A stretch of 38,351 nt of DNA from Ignavibacteriales bacterium (GTDB lineage: Bacteria > Bacteroidota > Ignavibacteria > Ignavibacteriales > SURF-24): assembly GCA_026390815.1 (NCBI GenBank), contig JAPLFH010000014.1:1-38351 (forward strand), written 5' to 3'. The notes below the pieces were generated by a model, which saw only the letters and a program-made list of their open reading frames with translations, made no database searches and was not told the origin of the DNA. Shown in pieces: positions 34,866 to 38,351 of this stretch (position 1 is its first letter; every line of letters starts with the position of its first letter). The translations under genes and the position numbers were made by a program.

Positions 34866-35060
34866 ATTTATAATTCTAAATTGTTTTTAAGGAACTTACT
34901 TGATAATAATTTATTCTATTGTAACTAATTTACCTTCAAATTCTGTTACTTTGTTTTTAGCGATATGAAAGAGTTTGATATATGCCATTGGTGGTTTCCA
35001 AAATTTATTTACTAAGTAAATAAGCTGCGGAATGATCCTCGACTTCCTAAAAAAAAGGCC
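34866..35060 (-). repeat. Leader repeat copy B (upstream of truncated rhuM)
   Basis: The most complete uninterrupted copy: GGAAGTCGAGGATCATTCC, CTTATTTACTTAGTAAATAA, GGAAACCACCAATGG, the micro-ORF, and the AATTATAAAT block before ATG 34865. It keeps the intact TTAGTAA target that is duplicated around the MITE in copy E. Confidence 0.75.
34911..34988 (-). CDS. Conserved micro-ORF in leader B (25 codons)
   Basis: Starts MAYIKLFHIAKNKV and ends TEFEGKLVTIE, stop; same frame as the 30-codon version in leader A but ending five codons earlier. See 30826-30918. Coding status is uncertain. Confidence 0.3.
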   Translation of the reverse strand: MAYIKLFHIAKNKVTEFEGKLVTIE

Positions 35061-35078
35061 TATATAATGCCGAAGGGA

Positions 35079-35342
35079 TTATAAAACTTTACCCGCAATT
35101 GAGATTAACAATGAAACGAACTGATCTACACTTTTAACAGCTTGTGCTTTTTCTTCATTGCTCTTTGTTGCATCTTTAACAATGTCTATCAATTTTGCTA
35201 AATTTTCTTTATCCAATTTTGCAGGAGCTATTTTATTTATCTCTTCTTCTGTAAGATTAGTATGACTGGTTATTTCACCAGCAAGCTGCTGATCTGTTTT
35301 CTGCCTGGCTTCTTCAATAATTTCCTTTATAGATTTTGACAT
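35079..35342 (-). CDS. Small helical protein, downstream partner of the lipoprotein
   Basis: An 87-aa protein, family not recognised, with amphipathic helices (MSKSIKEIIEEARQKTDQQL, EEEINKIAPAKLDKENLAKL) and a more hydrophobic C-terminus (FVSLLISIAGKVL). It starts 1 bp after the lipoprotein stop (TAA-T-ATG), so the pair is one operon. The spacing to leader copy B is only about 20 bp, with no clear terminator except a short AAAAAAAAGGCC block. Confidence 0.7.
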   Translation of the reverse strand: MSKSIKEIIEEARQKTDQQLAGEITSHTNLTEEEINKIAPAKLDKENLAKLIDIVKDATKSNEEKAQAVKSVDQFVSLLISIAGKVL

Positions 35343-35343
35343 A

Positions 35344-35970
35344 TTATTTAGTTCCTTCTATTATAGGTTTTATTTCTTCCAAAAGAGAAGTTCCTTTCTC
35401 ACTTACATCCCCTGCTTTTAATAAATAGTTATTAAAAACCCGATCCATTTCCATAAAATCTATGCCTGTTGTTTTACTTGTATTCTGCAATAATTGATTT
35501 GCTGCTTCCTGAACATCAGTAACGGATTTTAAAAGAGAAGTAATCTGATTGCTGGCATTTAATAACAGCATTTGATCCTGAGATATTCTTTCCCAAAGTA
35601 CTATCCTTACCTTTTCCAGTTCAGTTTGCATGGAATCACGTTTATCTATTATGGTATTTAAAATAGAATTCATTACCTCATCATTTATTTCTTTTATTCC
35701 TTCCGCTTCAAGCCCCTTTCTAACATTGCCAACAAATGTTGGGATGTACTTTGTCTTTATAAATTCATCTATTTTTTCCTTTTTAAGATTCAAATAAGAA
35801 TCATACAGGTTTTGATATGCTGTTTGCTGTGCCTGGATTCCTTTGCTAACTGTAGCGCTTAGATCAATTGCTTCTTTAGGAACATGGGCGCAGTTAGTTA
35901 AAAAGAAAAAATTAAGCAAAATTAATAATAGAAATAAAAGATATTTAAAATGAAATACTTTGCTAATCAT
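35344..35970 (-). CDS. Putative lipoprotein with helical body
   Basis: A 208-aa predicted lipoprotein: hydrophobic leader 8-24 and lipobox LTNC with Cys27, then largely helical, charged sequence (YDSYLNLKKEKIDEFIKT..., ASNQITSLLKSVTDVQEAANQLL) suggesting a coiled-coil or helical bundle anchored to the membrane. No known domain recognised. Operon with the 87-aa gene. The gap of 120 bp to gajB (35971-36090) is AT-rich and may hold its promoter. Confidence 0.75.
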   Translation of the reverse strand: MISKVFHFKYLLFLLLILLNFFFLTNCAHVPKEAIDLSATVSKGIQAQQTAYQNLYDSYLNLKKEKIDEFIKTKYIPTFVGNVRKGLEAEGIKEINDEVMNSILNTIIDKRDSMQTELEKVRIVLWERISQDQMLLLNASNQITSLLKSVTDVQEAANQLLQNTSKTTGIDFMEMDRVFNNYLLKAGDVSEKGTSLLEEIKPIIEGTK

Positions 35971-36090
35971 AATTACTCTAAAATATTCTAAATTTTGTAG
36001 AGGATATTTTTAATTAAATATTCCCTACCACAATAATTCATTTATCAATTTTTTGTAACATCATTTACCGATATTTCTTGGTCTTTTATT

Positions 36091-37530
36091 TTAATACTTA
36101 GGTGATAAAGTTGTTGAGTCAGTAAAAATAATTAGCCTCTTACAAGCTCTAGTAAGTGCAACATATAAATTTTTAGGGCATTTAAATTTTTGCGCATTTA
36201 AAATAGCGACTGTATCAAACTCTAGACCTTTTGTTAACAATGTAGTACCTATACATTTACCATATATTTTTCTTCCAATTCTTCGAGTTGTATTTCGTAA
36301 TAATTTCATCGCTTCAAATACACATATGTTTTTTGTTTCTGCAATTTCTAACGATTCAGTAAGAGAATTAAATAATTCCTTACGGAAACATTTGATACCT
36401 GCCAATTTTTTTATTTCATTTAAAGTAACTGATAACACATGGAAATTAAAATTTATTTTAAGTTGTTCAAATAGATCTTTAACTGGTACAATAGCTATTT
36501 GATCTTCTTTCTTTTTTTTCCTTATTAATCCTTTTTTATTAAACCAAGTATTGGTGCCTGAAAAAAATTCTGATAAAATATCTTTAATGTTTTGTTCAAT
36601 ATTATTTTGTTTCAAGTCGTCCATTTTTTTAGCAATTTTATAAAAATCTTTATCATCAATTGCTTCAAGCAAAATAAAACAGTTATTAAAACTATTATTA
36701 ATATTTACCCTGCTTTTAATATTACTATTTTCTGGATGAATTAATAAAACACTTTTTTCCTTTAATAATCCCCATACCTTTTTATTGGAGTTTTTTTTAT
36801 TATCATAAATATCTTCTTCTTCACATGGCACTATTTCTATAGAAGATAAATAATCACCTAAATTAATACGCTCTTTTTTTTCTATTTTATCTCTGATATC
36901 TTTTAAGGAATTTCCTAAGGCTTCATTATTTCCTTCCTTTTTCCAGCGATATGGTACCTCAAGTTTAAAAATATTATTAATAAAATCTCCCATTTCATCA
37001 GGGTTACTAGTATCCACAGTATCGTTAAACTTAAAAATCCCTTGAAGATAATCCCCAACGATATGTGTTTGTAAAATATCAGATAAGGCTAAAATAAATT
37101 CGTGTTGTTTTTTTGTGCAGTCTTGATATTCGTCAACAAAAAGACCTGAATAAGTTAATTTAATAATATCGGCAATTGGTTTTATATTAACTAACTCTGC
37201 TGCCTTCTCATATAAGATTGTATAATATAGTTTATTGTTATCTTGTTCAGGAATATCATTGCCACAATAAAAAGCATTTACATATTTTTGTGCATAGCTA
37301 GCAATAGTTTCAACATTATATTTCCTACTCGAAATATTAATTTTTTTAATTTTCTCTTTAATTGAAGCAACGCCTGCATGCGTATGTGTTAGTATTAATT
37401 GTTTACCAATAGTATAATTATCATTAAGACACTCAGCTATTGTATGTGTTTTTCCATAACCTGCTGGAGCAATTAGAAAACTTTTTGGGTTCGAAACAAA
37501 TCCTTTATAATCAAATTGATTATCATCCAT
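36091..37530 (-). CDS. gajB: UvrD-family helicase, GajB-like (Gabija defence)
   Basis: A 479-aa superfamily 1 helicase. Motif I is APAGYGKTHT (K27), motif II GLFVDEYQDC, motif III GDYLQGIFKF, motif V TKGLEFDTVAIL, motif VI YVALTRACKRLI. The small size, without UvrD accessory domains, fits GajB, which works with the nuclease GajA in the Gabija antiphage system. The frame could start at ATG 37554, but the ATG at 37530 gives the typical overlap ATGGATGA with the upstream gajA stop, so 37530 is chosen. The helicase itself looks intact; its partner is not. Confidence 0.87.
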   Translation of the reverse strand: MDDNQFDYKGFVSNPKSFLIAPAGYGKTHTIAECLNDNYTIGKQLILTHTHAGVASIKEKIKKINISSRKYNVETIASYAQKYVNAFYCGNDIPEQDNNKLYYTILYEKAAELVNIKPIADIIKLTYSGLFVDEYQDCTKKQHEFILALSDILQTHIVGDYLQGIFKFNDTVDTSNPDEMGDFINNIFKLEVPYRWKKEGNNEALGNSLKDIRDKIEKKERINLGDYLSSIEIVPCEEEDIYDNKKNSNKKVWGLLKEKSVLLIHPENSNIKSRVNINNSFNNCFILLEAIDDKDFYKIAKKMDDLKQNNIEQNIKDILSEFFSGTNTWFNKKGLIRKKKKEDQIAIVPVKDLFEQLKINFNFHVLSVTLNEIKKLAGIKCFRKELFNSLTESLEIAETKNICVFEAMKLLRNTTRRIGRKIYGKCIGTTLLTKGLEFDTVAILNAQKFKCPKNLYVALTRACKRLIIFTDSTTLSPKY

Positions 37531-38218
37531 TATCAATCCAATTTGATAATTCATTCAGTTTTTGTTTTAACTCATTATCTTCTAGTTCTGAATAATGATC
37601 AAAAATTAAGTCTCCAAGGGCTTCCCCCTTTGTAATATTTTTATACCAGCCATTTTCACCAGAAGCAATTTCACCTATTTTATCTCTTAAATATTCTTCA
37701 TTATCCTTTTCGTCAAAACAATTATTTGAAAAGCACTCTTTACAAGTATGTGAATCATATTTATTGCATACTGATTTCCATAAATCTTTTGTAGAAGTAT
37801 TCTTTCTTAATCTAGCTGCTAATTCAACACTTTCTTTAATCACTTTTATAGGTAAGTATTTATAAATAGCTTTTTCCAAGCAAAGTTTATTACTCCAATC
37901 TATTATCTTTATATCTTGTAATCTTATGCTTTCCTTTTGTTTATTTATTCCATCATTATCAGAATCACAGAATAAACAAACTTGATACTTTGATTTATTA
38001 TAGCCTTCGCAATATGATATTAAATTTGAACCTGTTCCATCCGCAAATGCTACACCCAAATATGTTGCGCTTTTTTTACCATTTTTTAACCTAAAATTAT
38101 TTATTGCTCTACAAATACCTACTTCTGTTGCGCCTTCACACACAATTACTTTTTGAGCAAAGAAAGCTACTGGATTATTTCTTAGACTTCCTTGTAATTC
38201 TGCATTGAATATTATTAA
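37523..38218 (-). pseudogene. gajA: Truncated gajA: OLD-family TOPRIM domain only
   Basis: The open frame reads from the break near 38218 to TGA at 37523; the first possible start is GTG 38143 but coding sequence continues upstream (FNAELQGSLRNNP, VAFFAQKVIVCEGATEVG). CEGATEV is the TOPRIM glutamate motif and FCDSDNDG the DxD motif. The N-terminal ATPase half (Walker A/B) is missing within this window. At 38218 the sequence changes to a mobile-element end, with a stop in frame at 38225. So the protein should lack the ATPase that gates the GajA nuclease. The missing half may lie beyond the window on the far side of the insertion. Confidence 0.82.
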
Positions 38219-38351
38219 CTCACCTTACGCAACCCGATGCGTATAGTTATATTTTTTAGAATTTCATAGCGAAAGAAACTTTGAGATTTTCCAGTTGATT
38301 AAAAGCTGCACGATTTGCAGTAAGATACAATTTAGCTCGCAATGCTGTTGG
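38219..38351 (-). mobile_element. Right end of a probable insertion sequence in gajA
   Basis: From 38219 inward the plus strand reads CTCACCTTACGCAACCC, matching the MITE ends at 28.6 kb (13 bases identical to TCACCTTACGCAA). The flanking TTATTAA at 38212-38218 has the same TTANTAA form as the MITE target duplication. The element continues past the window edge. A CGCA-ACCCGA-TGCG hairpin lies just inside the end. Confidence 0.6.
38256..38351 (-). CDS. Partial CDS: C-terminal 31 residues, possibly the element's transposase
   Basis: Open to the window edge, ending with TAA at 38258-38256. The visible protein is PTALRAKLYLTANRAAF then NQLENLKVSFAMKF. It stops 24 bp from the element end, where a transposase gene usually ends, but I recognise no transposase signature in this tail. 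The assignment rests on position only. Confidence 0.4.
   Translation of the reverse strand, partial: PTALRAKLYLTANRAAFNQLENLKVSFAMKF

Noticed and set aside
1-38351. tRNA, rRNA or tmRNA genes
   Set aside because: Looked for cloverleaf-like and conserved rRNA words in the intergenic regions, including near smpB; none seen by eye.

Overview
The window looks like a chromosome segment from a member of the Ignavibacteria (Bacteroidota/Chlorobi group). The DNA is AT-rich. Four of the secreted proteins carry the C-terminal type IX secretion (T9SS) sorting domain whose opening motif, (N/F)PNPFNP(S/T)T or NYPNPFNPST, is typical of that group. A pyruvoyl-type arginine decarboxylase and many secreted enzymes fit the same placement. 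This is inferred from protein motifs; no rRNA or tRNA gene was seen.

Left part, 1-18.3 kb: an ordinary secretion and transport region, almost all on the minus strand. It holds an M28 peptidase (T9SS), a divergent membrane glycosyltransferase (the only plus-strand gene here), a GH9 glycosidase fused to a NodB/CE4-like deacetylase domain, a MATE exporter behind a terminator-like structured leader, a LytTR response regulator whose phosphoacceptor Asp is replaced by Asn, a DUF4139 protein, a DHCW cupin, an SLC45-like MFS carrier, a very large C25 (gingipain-like) protease with a beta-helix and T9SS tail, and a YCF48/BNR-repeat T9SS protein.

Middle, 18.4-28.4 kb: a coiled-coil/FN3-like cytosolic protein, a gene-free stretch carrying a 12-copy 21-bp minisatellite, the plus-strand housekeeping cluster smpB-tyrS-pdaD ending in a clear terminator, a GH2 glycosidase (minus), a 1036-aa secreted protein combining a TolB-like propeller, a C39-like protease and a T9SS tail, and a 103-aa orphan with its own ribosome binding site and terminator.

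Right part, 28.4-38.35 kb: an accessory/defence island, all on the minus strand. It contains one full RhuM-family gene, two Bro-N antirepressor paralogues, an AlbA_2/Schlafen-type ATP-binding protein, and several broken pieces: a RhuM N-terminus joined to Bro-N gene 2 by an ATGA overlap, a RhuM N-terminus fused to an unrelated C-terminal half, a short RhuM start remnant in front of Bro-N gene 1, and two N-terminal remnants of a BPTD_3080-like restriction endonuclease. The same leader sequence (a micro-ORF, then the first codons of rhuM) recurs up to five times in 6.6 kb, and cargo genes begin or end exactly at it. This is the most unusual structure in the window and looks like cassette exchange at short homologous leaders. 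Beyond it lie a lipoprotein/small-protein pair and a Gabija-type defence pair: gajB is intact, but gajA is cut off before its TOPRIM domain by what appears to be an insertion sequence. The terminal sequence of that insertion matches a small 122-bp MITE with a perfect 7-bp target duplication inside the island.
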